Source: Virgibacillus proomii (GTDB lineage: Bacteria > Bacillota > Bacilli > Bacillales > Amphibacillaceae). Taken from it: DNA of 64,000 bases. Positions 53,094-62,185 of the stretch are shown here, piece after piece (within the stretch, counting starts at the first letter, position 1; each line of letters starts with the position of its first letter). The notes beneath the pieces are model-generated. The model did no database searches. It was not told the DNA's origin and worked only from the letters and a program-made list of their open reading frames with translations. The stretch spans positions 1-64,000 of the forward strand of contig NZ_JAHLNO010000027.1 in the NCBI RefSeq assembly GCF_018916875.1, read 5' to 3'. The position numbers were made by a program, and so were the translations under genes.

Positions 53094-53801
53094 TTAAAGA
53101 AGTAATAGAGCATCTACATTTAATATATCAATTCGCTTATGATTTTTTTTCCTGATATAACCTTTCATTTCTAATTCCTTTAATACTCTGCTAACCGTTT
53201 CCGGCGTGGTTCCCAGATAAGAAGCCAAATCTTTATAGCTCATTGGTAACTCTACTCGTTGATTATGAACATCCATATTTTCAACAAGAAACAGAATCAA
53301 CCTCGTATCGACTGGCTCTGTGGCAAAACGAGTGGTCTGTGTTTCCGATTGTTCCAACCTGTTAGCAAATTCCTCTAGTATTTTCAAAGAGATGGAGGGA
53401 TATTTTAATAATAAATTTTGCATAGCAGTACGACTAATCATGCAAACTTTTGCTGGTGACATTGCTTCAGCATATGCTTCATGCACCGTATCTTTAAAAA
53501 TAGCTAATTCTCCTGTAAAATCACCAGGTTGTAAAATACGAACAAGCTGCTCCTTACCACTCTCTGAAAGACGATAAATCCTTATTTTTCCTGTATTGAC
53601 AATATACAGCCATTCTGCCTTGTCTCCCGCATGATAAATAATTTCTCCTCGTTTATAAGTAAGTGAATGAACAGCTTTCATAATTTCATCCATCTGTGAT
53701 TTCTCTAAATGATTAAAAATAGGTACGATCGATACACAATGATGTTCCGATCCATTTTCACAAGTGTTTTGAAAAAGATTTTCCTGGTTATTTGACGCCA
53801 T
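53094..53801 (-). CDS. Crp/Fnr-family transcriptional regulator
   Basis: ATG 53801 follows AAGGAGGGATGTC. The 235-residue protein has a cyclic-nucleotide-binding-like domain at about 25-145 (RGEIIYHAGDKAEWLYIVNT; GKIRIYRLSESGKEQLVRIL; GDFTGELAIF) and a C-terminal winged HTH (LPMSYKDLASYLGTTPETVS, RVLKELEMKGYIRKK). It has only Cys residues near the N-terminus (NTCENGSEHHC) and in VCMISR, too few and wrongly spaced for a classic Fnr 4Fe-4S cluster, though a two-Cys/His sensor is conceivable. It lies beside a metal-transport ATPase and may respond to metal or redox state. A 20-bp palindrome lies upstream. Confidence 0.9.
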   Translation of the reverse strand: MASNNQENLFQNTCENGSEHHCVSIVPIFNHLEKSQMDEIMKAVHSLTYKRGEIIYHAGDKAEWLYIVNTGKIRIYRLSESGKEQLVRILQPGDFTGELAIFKDTVHEAYAEAMSPAKVCMISRTAMQNLLLKYPSISLKILEEFANRLEQSETQTTRFATEPVDTRLILFLVENMDVHNQRVELPMSYKDLASYLGTTPETVSRVLKELEMKGYIRKKNHKRIDILNVDALLLL

Positions 53802-53927
53802 GACATCCCTCCTTCCAATCAATATCCAATTAGTGATTAGATGCTTTACAGAAAATTGGCTGATTCCAAAACCTTTAGCGTAGTAGTCTTCCTAGTTAAT
53901 TACCATTAAATCTCCACTTCATCATCT

Positions 53928-53947
53928 AAACTTTAGCGCTAAAGTTT
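53928..53947. promoter_or_regulatory. 20-bp perfect palindrome upstream of the Crp/Fnr gene
   Basis: AAACTTTAGCGCTAAAGTTT is self-complementary throughout and lies 127 bp before the regulator's start. It is a candidate operator for this or another dimeric regulator; a partial copy (CTTTAGCGTAG) is at 53871-53881. Confidence 0.5.
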
Positions 53948-54089
53948 TATCCATTATAACATGCGATGAATTTATGTTTTTTTATATAAAATTTTAAGTT
54001 TCTTTTACAACAAACTTCTACACTAATATTCAAAGCTATTTCATGTGAAACACAATTAGGTAATCCAAGTTCTCTTAGTTTTTATATTG

Positions 54090-55988
54090 TTATTGTAGTT
54101 GAGTTGTTTTGTTCATACTTTCTTTGACTGTTTTAGGTTCAAACCGAATTAGCCGCATTCCATTTAGTATAACTAATAATACACTTGCCTGATGAATAAA
54201 CATACCTGAAGCTAGATGAACAGAACCATTCAGAACCCCTAATAGCAATAGGAAAACGGTACCTACAGCCAACCATGTATTCTGTTTTACATTACGATTT
54301 GTTGCTCTTGCTAACGCATGTGCGTGCGATAACTGTGTTAGTCTATCTGCCATGAGTACAACATCTGCTGTTTCCATAGATATATCCGTTCCGTCATCTC
54401 CCATAGCTATCCCAATGTCTGCTATAGCAATTGCGGGTGCATCATTAATTCCATCTCCCACCATCGCAACAGTATGATCGGCTTTCTTTAATTGTTTTAT
54501 AAAGTTTACCTTATCTTCAGGTAATAGCTCAGCATGGAAGCTATCTAGCTTTAATTTTCTCGCTACGAGTGCAGCTGTATGCTTATTATCTCCAGTTAGC
54601 ATAATTATCTGCTTAATCCCATCACTTCTCATTTTTGCTAATGCTAAAGAAGCATCCTCTCTAATTTGATCTGCTATGGACACAAGGCCAGCGATGGTTC
54701 CATTTACCGCAGCAAAAACAACGGTATTTCCATTTTTCTCTTGTTTTTCCTTATAATGAAGCATTTCTTCATCCAACATAATGAATTCTTGTTTCATTAA
54801 ACTTTCATTACCTATAATTACTTCCATCTCTTCAAGCTTTGCGCGAATCCCCTTTCCTTTTATAATATCTCCATTTGCCGAACCTTCATGTATCTCTAAA
54901 TTTCGCGCATTTGCTTCTTTGACAATCGTTTGTCCAATATGATGTTCAGATACCGTTTCTGCTTGTGCAATAATGCGAAGAAATTCATTTTCTTGCAAAC
55001 CATGATCCCATAATTTAATTGCAGTGACTTCCGGTTTCCCTTTTGTTAATGTTCCAGTCTTATCAAAAACAATCGTATCCACGTTTGCAAATCGATCCAT
55101 TACTTCGCCGCCTTTAACAAGTACACCTTGTTTCGCCCCATTTCCAATACCTGTTACATTTGATACTGGAGCCCCGATAACAAGAGCGCCTGGACAGGCA
55201 ATGACTAAAAACGTAATAGCCATATGAAGATCTTTTATCAAAAAGTAAACAAGTATCGATAAAACAACTACTGATGGGGTATAAATTTGCGAAAATTTAT
55301 TTAAAAACTTTTCTGTTCTTGATTTGGATTCTTGAGCTTCTTCCACTAGTTCAATAATTTTTGCAAAAGTTGTATCATCACCAACTTTTTTAGCAGTAAT
55401 TTCGATATATCCTTGATCAACAATCGTTCCAGAAAATACATCATCATTTGCTCGCTTTGCTGCTGGAATAGATTCGCCAGTAACTGCCGCTTCATTAATG
55501 GAGGCATGTCCTGTCACTATCTTCCCGTCCACTGGAATTTTCCCACCTGAATGAATGATGACACGCTCGCCAAGCTTTACTTCTTCAGCAGGAATTTTTT
55601 GTATCGTCCCATTACGAATAACATTAGCTTCTTGGGGTGCCATGTCCATTAATTTCTTTAATGATGCTCTTGTCCGTTCCAGTGTACGTGCTTCCAAATA
55701 ATCCCCAAATAAAAACAAGAAAGCAACGACTGAGGATTCAATATATTCTTCAATAAATAACGCTCCAACTATAGCAATAATGACTAATAGTTCGATACTA
55801 AATACCTTCATTCGTAAGGCCTGATAGGCTTTTATCAGAATTGGTATCCCTGCAATAACCGTGGCAACGATTAGGAAACCATTTTTTATCTCCGGCTTAC
55901 CCAATATACCTAAAAGTATCCCGAACACGATGAATAAAAAAGATAGAGCAGTCTGATGCTTTTTATATCTTTGAATAAAAGTAAACAC
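54090..55988 (-). CDS. heavy-metal P1B-type ATPase
   Basis: The start is placed at GTG 55988, nine bases after AAAGGAG; the ATG three codons earlier directly abuts the Shine-Dalgarno. The roughly 632-residue protein has the P-type core: actuator TGES, phosphorylation site VFDKTGTLTKGKPEVT, SEHHIG (HP-like locus as HH), ATP-binding GDGINDAPAIAIADIGIAMG. The membrane metal motif in the sixth helix reads ACPGALVIGAP, i.e. CPG rather than the usual CPC or CPH. It has no N-terminal HMA domain; a separate HMA protein is encoded upstream. It probably exports a soft or transition metal; the substrate is uncertain. Confidence 0.9.
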   Translation of the reverse strand: MFTFIQRYKKHQTALSFLFIVFGILLGILGKPEIKNGFLIVATVIAGIPILIKAYQALRMKVFSIELLVIIAIVGALFIEEYIESSVVAFLFLFGDYLEARTLERTRASLKKLMDMAPQEANVIRNGTIQKIPAEEVKLGERVIIHSGGKIPVDGKIVTGHASINEAAVTGESIPAAKRANDDVFSGTIVDQGYIEITAKKVGDDTTFAKIIELVEEAQESKSRTEKFLNKFSQIYTPSVVVLSILVYFLIKDLHMAITFLVIACPGALVIGAPVSNVTGIGNGAKQGVLVKGGEVMDRFANVDTIVFDKTGTLTKGKPEVTAIKLWDHGLQENEFLRIIAQAETVSEHHIGQTIVKEANARNLEIHEGSANGDIIKGKGIRAKLEEMEVIIGNESLMKQEFIMLDEEMLHYKEKQEKNGNTVVFAAVNGTIAGLVSIADQIREDASLALAKMRSDGIKQIIMLTGDNKHTAALVARKLKLDSFHAELLPEDKVNFIKQLKKADHTVAMVGDGINDAPAIAIADIGIAMGDDGTDISMETADVVLMADRLTQLSHAHALARATNRNVKQNTWLAVGTVFLLLLGVLNGSVHLASGMFIHQASVLLVILNGMRLIRFEPKTVKESMNKTTQLQ

Positions 55989-56291
55989 GTTTCTCATCTC
56001 CTTTATGAAATATGAGTAACTCTATACTTTTATCCTAATTGCTTTTTTCTTTTAAGTAATTGAGCTCCATTAAGTTCGCGATTGTTTTTAGCAACTGAGA
56101 GCTTTTGTGGTTAACTCTAAAAACTGGTTGGGACACAAGAGACTGCCTCGTTACAACTATACCTTGAATAGCAAAATTTCATACAGCGTCATAACTCCAG
56201 CACTAAAATTTCCTAATGTATAAAAAGCTTAGAATTCCTTTTACAAGGATTTCTAAGCTTTCATGTTATTAACCATACGAAACCTTTTTAT

Positions 56292-56510
56292 ATAAAGTGA
56301 AACTTCAATCAGTGAGGGTTTTCTTACATCACCCACTGAAATAGTAGATCAAAGGCTAAGTTCGTAACGTCATGTTGCAACGTCCTTGCGATCAACATCC
56401 TATTGACTCGAACGAATCGGGAATTTAGGTATCGTTATCTCTTACTTAGACTTCTTTGTATCGCTCTCAACTATTGAAGTAGGGGCCTTGGACCTTACAT
56501 ACGGGATAAA
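56292..56510 (+). repeat. repeat A copy 12, overlapping the end of the HMA gene
   Basis: Starts AAAGTGAAACTTCAATCAGT; hairpin 1 AATCAGTGAGGG / CACCCACTGA; a 90-base insert with GTAGATCAAAGGCTAAGTTC; then CGAATCGGGAATTTAGG, ACTTCTTTGTAT, TTGAAGTAGGGGCC and ACATACGGGATAAA. The last 16 bases are translated in reverse as the end of the HMA protein. Confidence 0.8.
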
Positions 56511-56710
56511 ACAGAATACCCTAATTTTGTAATCGTTTTTTCTAATTGTTCTATATTTGTTTTTGCATCATCATACTCCACTTTTGCCTTGCTTGCATGG
56601 AAAAGAACCTTTGCAGCTTTTACTCCTGTAACTTTTCCCAGTGCTGTTTCGATTTTTTTAATACATGATGGACAGGTCAATGGCTCTAATTGTAGAATTA
56701 CCCTTGTCAT
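56495..56710 (-). CDS. HMA-domain metallochaperone, 71 aa
   Basis: A free-standing heavy-metal-associated domain (MTRVILQLEPLTCPSCIKKI, ETALGKVTGVKAAKVLF) with the metal-binding pair in CPSC. TAAGGAGG precedes the ATG. It probably hands metal to the P-type ATPase encoded next, which lacks its own HMA domain. The last residues (LSRM) and the stop codon lie in the end of repeat A copy 12, so the native C-terminus seems to have been replaced by the repeat. Confidence 0.88.
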   Translation of the reverse strand: MTRVILQLEPLTCPSCIKKIETALGKVTGVKAAKVLFHASKAKVEYDDAKTNIEQLEKTITKLGYSVLSRM

Positions 56711-57013
56711 CTTTAGAACCTCCTTATTTATGATGTACCTTCATTTTATTTGAAATAATAAGGAAATGAATTGACCTATATCAAGTTTATAAATTATCTA
56801 AGTAAAGTAAATATATATAAATTCTTCAACGCCATTATTATCTTTGTAGCATAGGAAATTAATAACATACACTTATGATAAGTTTAAAAGCTGTTCTACT
56901 CAATAGTACATTTAGCATTAATATTTTAGCTTTTTTATTCTAAGGAACAATTAATTCTACGTTTAAATATTGCATGATGATCACTCCTTTTCATAGAAAT
57001 GGTTATCCCTTGT
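56711..57013. other. intergenic, no gene seen
   Basis: AT-rich sequence. An 11-codon minus-strand frame at 56940-56975 (MQYLNVELIVP) has a good ribosome binding site (GAAAAGGAG) and may be the start of a phage gene cut off when the region was rearranged. Confidence 0.35.
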
Positions 57014-58879
57014 ATTGAGTAGAGGGAAAAGTTAAGAACTTTTCTCCCCTCTAACCACCGTACAAACGGTTCCGTATACGGCGGTTCAATTTACATTGCA
57101 GTTTGTACTTTTAGATAGTGGTCTAAGGCAAAGGGGATACCCCTTTGTCTTAATCGTTTATTAGACAAAGCTCTCTGAACAACCTTCGATAATCCAATGA
57201 AGCGGTAACCTTTCCTACAGTAAGTTAAACCTTTGGCTTCTTCTTTTGGTATGCCAAGTTGGGCGAGAGATTTTATTCTCTTTTTATTGTTCTTCCACTG
57301 CTTCCAAATAATTACCCGAATTCCAGAGCGAAGTTTTGCTTCTATTGTCCCAAGGATTTTCTTTATGTTGGCTATCTTGAAGTAGTTGACCCAACCAAAA
57401 ATGACCTGTTTTAACTTGACGATTCTGTCATCTAGTAAAATGCTCCAATTTCGTTTCGTTAGTTGACGTAGTTTCCTTTGGAATTTTTGAATCGACTTTT
57501 TATGCGGTCTTAGTTGAAACTTCTTCTTATTAGAATCATAATAGAAACCGAATCCTAGAAATTTTATTTTACTAGGACGTGAGATTCTGTTCTTTTCCAC
57601 ATTCACCTTTAATCCCAATTTCTTCTCAAAAAATTTTGTAATGGAAGTAAGTACTCTATTTGCCGCCTTCTCGCTTTTGACAAAAATAAGGCTATCTTCT
57701 GCGTATCTTACAAACCGCAGTCCTCTTGCTTCCAGTTCTTTATCTAGCTCACTCAACAATAATGTTGCTTAGAAATGGACTAAGGTTACCTCCTTGTGTG
57801 TGCCCACTGGAGTGTTTTCATATTTCCCGTCGACCATCATACCACTTACAAGGAATTTTCGTATAAGAGAAATCACATCCCCATCTTTAATCGTGTGGGA
57901 GATGATTCTCATCAGCTTATCATGATGTACTGTATCAAAGAATCGTTCTAAGTCAATGTCCACTAGTCATTCATACCCATCATTTATATATTCCAACGCT
58001 TGAATCATTGCCATCTCGCAACTTCTTCTTGGTCTAAAGCCATAACTGTATTCGCTGAATTGCTTTTCGAATATCGGGCTTAATTATTGACGGATTGCTT
58101 GTTGCACCACTCTGTCGACAACCGTTGGGATACCCAGTTTGCGCATTTTTCATTTTCTTTTGGAATCTCTACTCGCAGTGCCGGCTGGCTTGTATTTCCT
58201 TTTTCGGATTTGTGCTCAAAGTTCGTCCTTATGGTCCTTCAGATATTCCTTCAATTCTTCCACCGTCACTCCGTCTACTCCACTTGCACCTTTATTGCAA
58301 TATACACGCTTATAAGCTTGATTCATGTTTTGATTGCTTAGGATTTCTTCTAAAAGCCACACACTCGTTCCTTCCTTTCTTTTCACGTGACGATAAGACA
58401 CTTCTCTTTTGATTATCCTCTGAGATACGCTCATACTTTCGTCATTAATACATTCAGAAGTTTATCCTTCGTGCATTCATGGGTAGAAACACTATCAATT
58501 GTTCAGCCCTTCATGATGTCCATCACTACTATGGCTTTGGCTGACTTCTCACAGTAAACCTTTTTCGACCAGCTTTCTTAGTAGGGGACTCCAGCTGTCC
58601 GTGAGACCTCCCAGGGTAAGACAACTACCTTTCCTCTTTTACTCGCCTAATTTACTTTATAGGATTACGCACATCTTTTGGACTTTGACTTGTTGTGGAG
58701 CCTTATCCATCTATAGAGCCGTGGTATCAGATTTCTATTCGTCGAGCCAAGATTTTGATACACGCTTCCTTTAGCTCTTACCTCACAACAAGTGCCTTGC
58801 GCTTCTCTAGTGGTTGATTGATGTGTACCCCACAGTTTGTGGACTTTCACCACTTAGATAGTCGCCATGCCTGGCGCAC
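57014..58879 (-). mobile_element. group IIC intron, degenerate
   Basis: On the minus strand the element opens GTGCGCCAGGCATGGCGACT at 58879, followed by GGTGAAAGTCC and AACTGTGG blocks. It closes with domain V (GAACCGCCGTATACGG ... CGTTTGTACGGTGGTT, 57030-57090) and a domain VI hairpin (AGAGGGGAGAAAAGTT / AACTTTTCCCTCT). These blocks resemble the Oceanobacillus iheyensis group IIC intron. It sits just after the terminator of the spike gene, the target preferred by class C introns. The exact 3' boundary (about 57014) is inferred from domain VI. The internal reverse transcriptase is broken. Confidence 0.85.
57091..58434 (-). pseudogene. ltrA: group II intron reverse transcriptase/maturase, broken
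   Basis: N-terminal part at 58434-58216 (SVWLLEEILSNQNMNQAYKR, then NKGASGVDGVTVEELKEYL). Then come a premature stop at 58213-58215, an in-frame TAG in the EWLVD segment near 57966 and a shift that destroys the TPQGG motif at about 57780-57790. Fragment DIDLERFFDTVHHDKLMRI retains RT motif A. The C-terminal piece (57759-57091) carries RYAEDSLIFVKS, i.e. YAED where active enzymes have YADD, plus the maturase X domain. It cannot make a working enzyme. Confidence 0.88.
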
Positions 58880-58881
58880 AA

Positions 58882-58912
58882 AGAAAAAGACACCTAATGT
58901 GGTGTCTTCGTT
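58882..58912 (-). terminator. terminator of the tail-spike gene, intron target
   Basis: Minus strand: AAGACACC / GGTGTCTT with a 6-base loop, then TTTTCTTT directly followed by the intron 5' end. Confidence 0.85.
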
Positions 58913-58930
58913 TTAAATTAATATAGTTGT

Positions 58931-60442
58931 CTATATATTTTTTAATTCCTCAATTTCAAGATTGAGTGATTCAACTTTTACATTTAAATCTTGTATTGCT
59001 TTTATTAATGGTGCGATTAACTCCATATAACCAATTGTTAGAATATCGTTACCATTATTCATTTTATGGTCTTGGAAACCGCCAAAATCTACATTCAAAT
59101 CATCCATCACTGTTTTAACTTCTTGAGCAATAAGACCGTGATGGTACCTATTTCGTTTTTTGGTACCATCTTTTTTTAATTTAGTAACAGATCCATCTTC
59201 GTTAAGTTCAATATACTCATCACGATAGTCCCATTTAAAATCTCTAGGACGTAATTTTAAGATGAATTCTAATCCTAATGCAGTATCTTTTATATCTGCT
59301 TTATCCCTTTTGTCAGAACGATTTTGAATTGCTCCATAGGCATATGTTGTTATTCCGCTGCTTCCTAATTGTAACTGATTATCTCCTGATACTCTTGATT
59401 GTTTGCCGACTCCTATTGAATTTTTAACATTTGTTAAAGGATTACCATTTACATCATAGGAAAGTGCTTTATCACCTAAAGCAGTATTAGAATGCCCCTT
59501 CTTTAAATAGCGCATTGCTTCAGTTCCTACAGCAACATTATCGTGATTTCCTGAACCTTCTAAATCTCTCATTGTAGAAGAACCGATGGAGATTAAACGG
59601 TTATTTGCAGTAGAGGAAAACGCTGATCGCCATCCCATTATTGTATTGTAAATACCTGTTTTATTATTGTATAAAGACCAGGCTCCAACACCTGTATTGC
59701 GGTTTTCGTTTGTGTTAAATAGCGAGTTATAACCTACAGCAGTATTTTCACTCGCTTGTTTTCGGTCTTGTTGACCACCTTCTGTTACAGTTCCAGAGTA
59801 AGCATTTGTTCCTACAGCTGTATTATAGTTTCCTGTTTCATTTGCATGTGCTGCATTTCTTCCTATTCCAACGTTCCCTCTTCCTGAAACATTATATCTT
59901 AAAGCGTAGGAACCAAGTGCTGTGTTACGACTTCCCTCATCATTTCTATCAGGTTTACCTTCAGAATTAATAATACGTCCAATATTCCTCTCAAGTGCGG
60001 AATCACCAACTGCAACATTATTATAACCTACAATATTATCTCTCATAGATGAATGTCCAATGGCAACGTTGCGCCATCCGGACTTTTGAATATTACTCCC
60101 GTTTTTGTTCAATGATAATTCTCCGATACCCACATTTCTATAGCCACCTGATTTTTCGTAATACAAGTCATTAGATTCACCTGCTTGTTTTCCGGAAAAT
60201 ACATTTGTGTTTCCAGCCCGTGTTATTTGAAACGGAGCATCATATAATATAGTGTTAATTTTAAAATAGCCATTAAGATAAATGTTTCCAGAAAATTTCT
60301 TAGTAACAAAATAAGTTTTTCCTAATAAATTTACAAGCATATTATGATTTTCTTCTTCAATTTTCATAAAAGCTTGCGTGTCATCATTAATTCCATCACC
60401 AACAGCGCCATAATCAAGTGGATTAATAATTTGGATTCCCAT
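58931..60442 (-). CDS. phage tail spike with S74 intramolecular chaperone, 503 aa
   Basis: The N-terminus (IINPLDYGAVGDGINDDTQA) is the pectate-lyase-like entry common to tail spikes. Residues 90-385 are about 13 imperfect repeats of the type N-x-A/G-x-G-x-x-S/A-x-x-x-N (NVGIGELSLNKN; NVAIGHSSMRDN; NTALGSYALRYN; NVAVGTEAMRYL), which should build a trimeric beta-structure like YadA-type heads. The C-terminus is a peptidase S74 chaperone (NRSDKRDKADIKD with the Ser and Lys, then YHHGLIAQEVKTVM) and a terminal coiled coil. TAGGAGG precedes the ATG. It is a receptor-binding or surface-degrading protein standing without other tail genes. Confidence 0.85.
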   Translation of the reverse strand: MGIQIINPLDYGAVGDGINDDTQAFMKIEEENHNMLVNLLGKTYFVTKKFSGNIYLNGYFKINTILYDAPFQITRAGNTNVFSGKQAGESNDLYYEKSGGYRNVGIGELSLNKNGSNIQKSGWRNVAIGHSSMRDNIVGYNNVAVGDSALERNIGRIINSEGKPDRNDEGSRNTALGSYALRYNVSGRGNVGIGRNAAHANETGNYNTAVGTNAYSGTVTEGGQQDRKQASENTAVGYNSLFNTNENRNTGVGAWSLYNNKTGIYNTIMGWRSAFSSTANNRLISIGSSTMRDLEGSGNHDNVAVGTEAMRYLKKGHSNTALGDKALSYDVNGNPLTNVKNSIGVGKQSRVSGDNQLQLGSSGITTYAYGAIQNRSDKRDKADIKDTALGLEFILKLRPRDFKWDYRDEYIELNEDGSVTKLKKDGTKKRNRYHHGLIAQEVKTVMDDLNVDFGGFQDHKMNNGNDILTIGYMELIAPLIKAIQDLNVKVESLNLEIEELKNI

Positions 60443-60555
60443 ATTTAAGCCTCCTAAATATTTTATAAAAGAACATCTAATAATAACTGCCTTTTGTCAG
60501 TTGCTATTACTATAAAACAGAATTTCAATAGATTCGATTCACTTTAGGAGTGAAC

Positions 60556-60990
60556 TTAAATGATACCTTGTTCATCTATAAATTTTATTAGCTTTACTAA
60601 CTCAGCATGTTTCTTTTTAATGTGACTATAACTATAATTCAATTCATCTGCTATTTTCTCTAACGTTAATCCATCAACATACTTTAATCTAAGTATTTTA
60701 TGTTCAACTCCTTTAAACGTATCCACTAAATCAATAAGCTTCTTTAACTGTTGCTTTTTAAGATCAATATCTTTTTTTAACTGTTGAATACCCACTTCTA
60801 ATTTAGCAACTATAGATTTATCAGTGAGTTTAACACCAGCTAGATCACCTTCAACCCACCTTTTAAGTTCAGTTTCCTCACGATCTAATTTATATTCCAG
60901 GTAGTCAATACCCTGTTTTAATTGTTGATAATCTTTTAACCACTCGTACAAAACATACTCACCTGCCTTTAATAACTGATTAATGTCCAT
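60556..60990 (-). CDS. phage late regulator, sigma-region-4/ArpU-like, 144 aa
   Basis: The protein has an N-terminal and central coiled-coil-like part (YKLDREETELKRWVEGDL; VGIQQLKKDIDLKKQQLKKL). A C-terminal HTH of sigma-4 type follows (EHKILRLKYVDGLTLEKIAD, ELNYSYSHIKKKHAELVKL). Such proteins (ArpU/DUF1492-like) turn on phage late genes. It lies 113 bp before the spike gene on the same strand. No strong Shine-Dalgarno is obvious at ATG 60990. Confidence 0.72.
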   Translation of the reverse strand: MDINQLLKAGEYVLYEWLKDYQQLKQGIDYLEYKLDREETELKRWVEGDLAGVKLTDKSIVAKLEVGIQQLKKDIDLKKQQLKKLIDLVDTFKGVEHKILRLKYVDGLTLEKIADELNYSYSHIKKKHAELVKLIKFIDEQGII

Positions 60991-61398
60991 AGATTGAAAA
61001 CAGCTTCAAGCTTAAAGCCATATGGCTTCTAACCGATTGTCCTAAATCTACTTGACATTCTTTTTTATTTCTTAACTTCTCTTTGAGCACTTAATCTTTA
61101 TTTTTACTATTAATATAATTAATTTATCTAGGGACATAGAAAAAAATATATTTATAAATGTATATATAATAAGGGTTTAAGGGTAACCCTAGGTGAGATT
61201 TTAATTAGTAGGGACAGATATTTTATAAAAAATTGCTCACTCCATTGATATAACAACGTTTAAAGCTGTCCCTAGATCAAAAGTTTATTTTTCGACCACA
61301 TCATGGTTCATGTAATAAACATAAATTCTTTTATCCCGTTTACGTACTCTTTTATTTCTGACTTGTTGACATCAATATTGATTTTAGCAATCGGCAAC
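60991..61398. other. gap, no intact gene
   Basis: About 400 AT-rich bases upstream of the late regulator; no credible frame found. Confidence 0.35.
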
Positions 61399-61583
61399 TT
61401 ATGAGACTTCCTTCATATCAAGGATTTTGACAATTTTCTCCTGACCTCCTTACCTTTCCTTTTACCAAGTAAGATATCAGATAGGTAGGCGTCTGAAATG
61501 CCTAGCATTTCTGTTAATTCTTTTTGCTGCATATCGTTAAAAATCAGCCATGTTTTAACTTATTTTCCGAATTCTTTTTCCAA
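61399..61583 (-). pseudogene. Cro-like XRE protein, broken
   Basis: TTG 61583 follows AAAGGAGG. The reading frame EKEFGK-stop-VKTWLIFNDMQQKELT then EMLGISDAYLSDILLGKRKG continues, after a one-base shift, as KIVKILDMKEVS to a stop at 61399. One nonsense and one frameshift mutation disable what was a 60-residue HTH protein typical of phage Cro/antirepressor positions. Confidence 0.7.
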
Positions 61584-61630
61584 GAGAAGTCGCCTCCTTT
61601 ATACCTTTTGCTAATTATTTAGCTTTTCTA

Positions 61631-61659
61631 TTGACATTCTCTATCCAATTGGATAAAAT
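61631..61659 (+). promoter_or_regulatory. rightward promoter with operator in the spacer
   Basis: TTGACA (61631), 17-base spacer, TAAAAT (61654). The spacer and -10 contain CTATCCAATTGGATA, an operator-like palindrome. It reads toward the XRE repressor 195 bp away. Confidence 0.75.
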
Positions 61660-61768
61660 AAGTGCATAGCTAATAAACCTCCATAAACAGCCTATTAACG
61701 ATGGGGAACGTGGTCTATGGCTTATTTTTTGTAATGTTTAAAAAGTTAAATAAGTAGCTTATGAACAC

Positions 61769-61797
61769 AGTTTACTACCTAATAGGGTAGATGTCAA
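61769..61797 (-). promoter_or_regulatory. leftward promoter with operator in the spacer
   Basis: Minus strand TTGACA (61797-61792), 17-base spacer, TAAACT (61774-61769). The spacer is the palindrome CTACCCTATTAGGTAG. A third half-site CTATCCTATTAG is at 61807-61818. The two promoters face each other about 110 bp apart. Confidence 0.72.
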
Positions 61798-61853
61798 TGC
61801 TATTTTCTATCCTATTAGCAAAAAATGTGTTTTAAGCCGGAAAAGGTGATAGT

Positions 61854-62180
61854 ATGACTCTATTTGAAAGGGTAAAAAAACTAGCTGGCAAAAATAAGAT
61901 GACGATAGCTGAATTGGAAAGAAAGTTGGAAATGGGCTCAAATACGCTTTATAAATGGAAAAAACAAAAGCCTTCTATAGATAAAGTACAAAAAGTCGCA
62001 GATTACTTTAATGTATCTGTTGATTTTCTCCTTGGTCGTACTGATGAAAAAAAATTACCTGAACAAGATATAGACACTATAGCCGCTCACCACGATGGCG
62101 AAGAATGGACAGAAGAAGAGTTGGAGGAAATTGAACGATTTAAAGAGTTTGTTCGCTTAAAAAGAAAACAACAGGAGTAG
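61854..62180 (+). CDS. XRE-family repressor
   Basis: The 108-residue protein has an N-terminal HTH (FERVKKLAGKNKMTIAELER, KLEMGSNTLYKWKKQKPSID) then VADYFNVSVDFLLGRTDEKK and an acidic C-terminal helix (EEWTEEELEEIERFKEFVRL), the usual form of ICEBs1 ImmR-like or Siphoviridae repressors cleaved by ImmA. AAAAGGTGATAGT precedes the ATG. Next gene starts 5 bp after its stop. Confidence 0.92.
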   Translation: MTLFERVKKLAGKNKMTIAELERKLEMGSNTLYKWKKQKPSIDKVQKVADYFNVSVDFLLGRTDEKKLPEQDIDTIAAHHDGEEWTEEELEEIERFKEFVRLKRKQQE

Positions 62181-62185
62181 TTGCG

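Noticed and set aside
58665..58853. Small minus-strand protein at 58665-58853
   Set aside because: It lies in the 5' ribozyme domains of the group II intron and is not coding.
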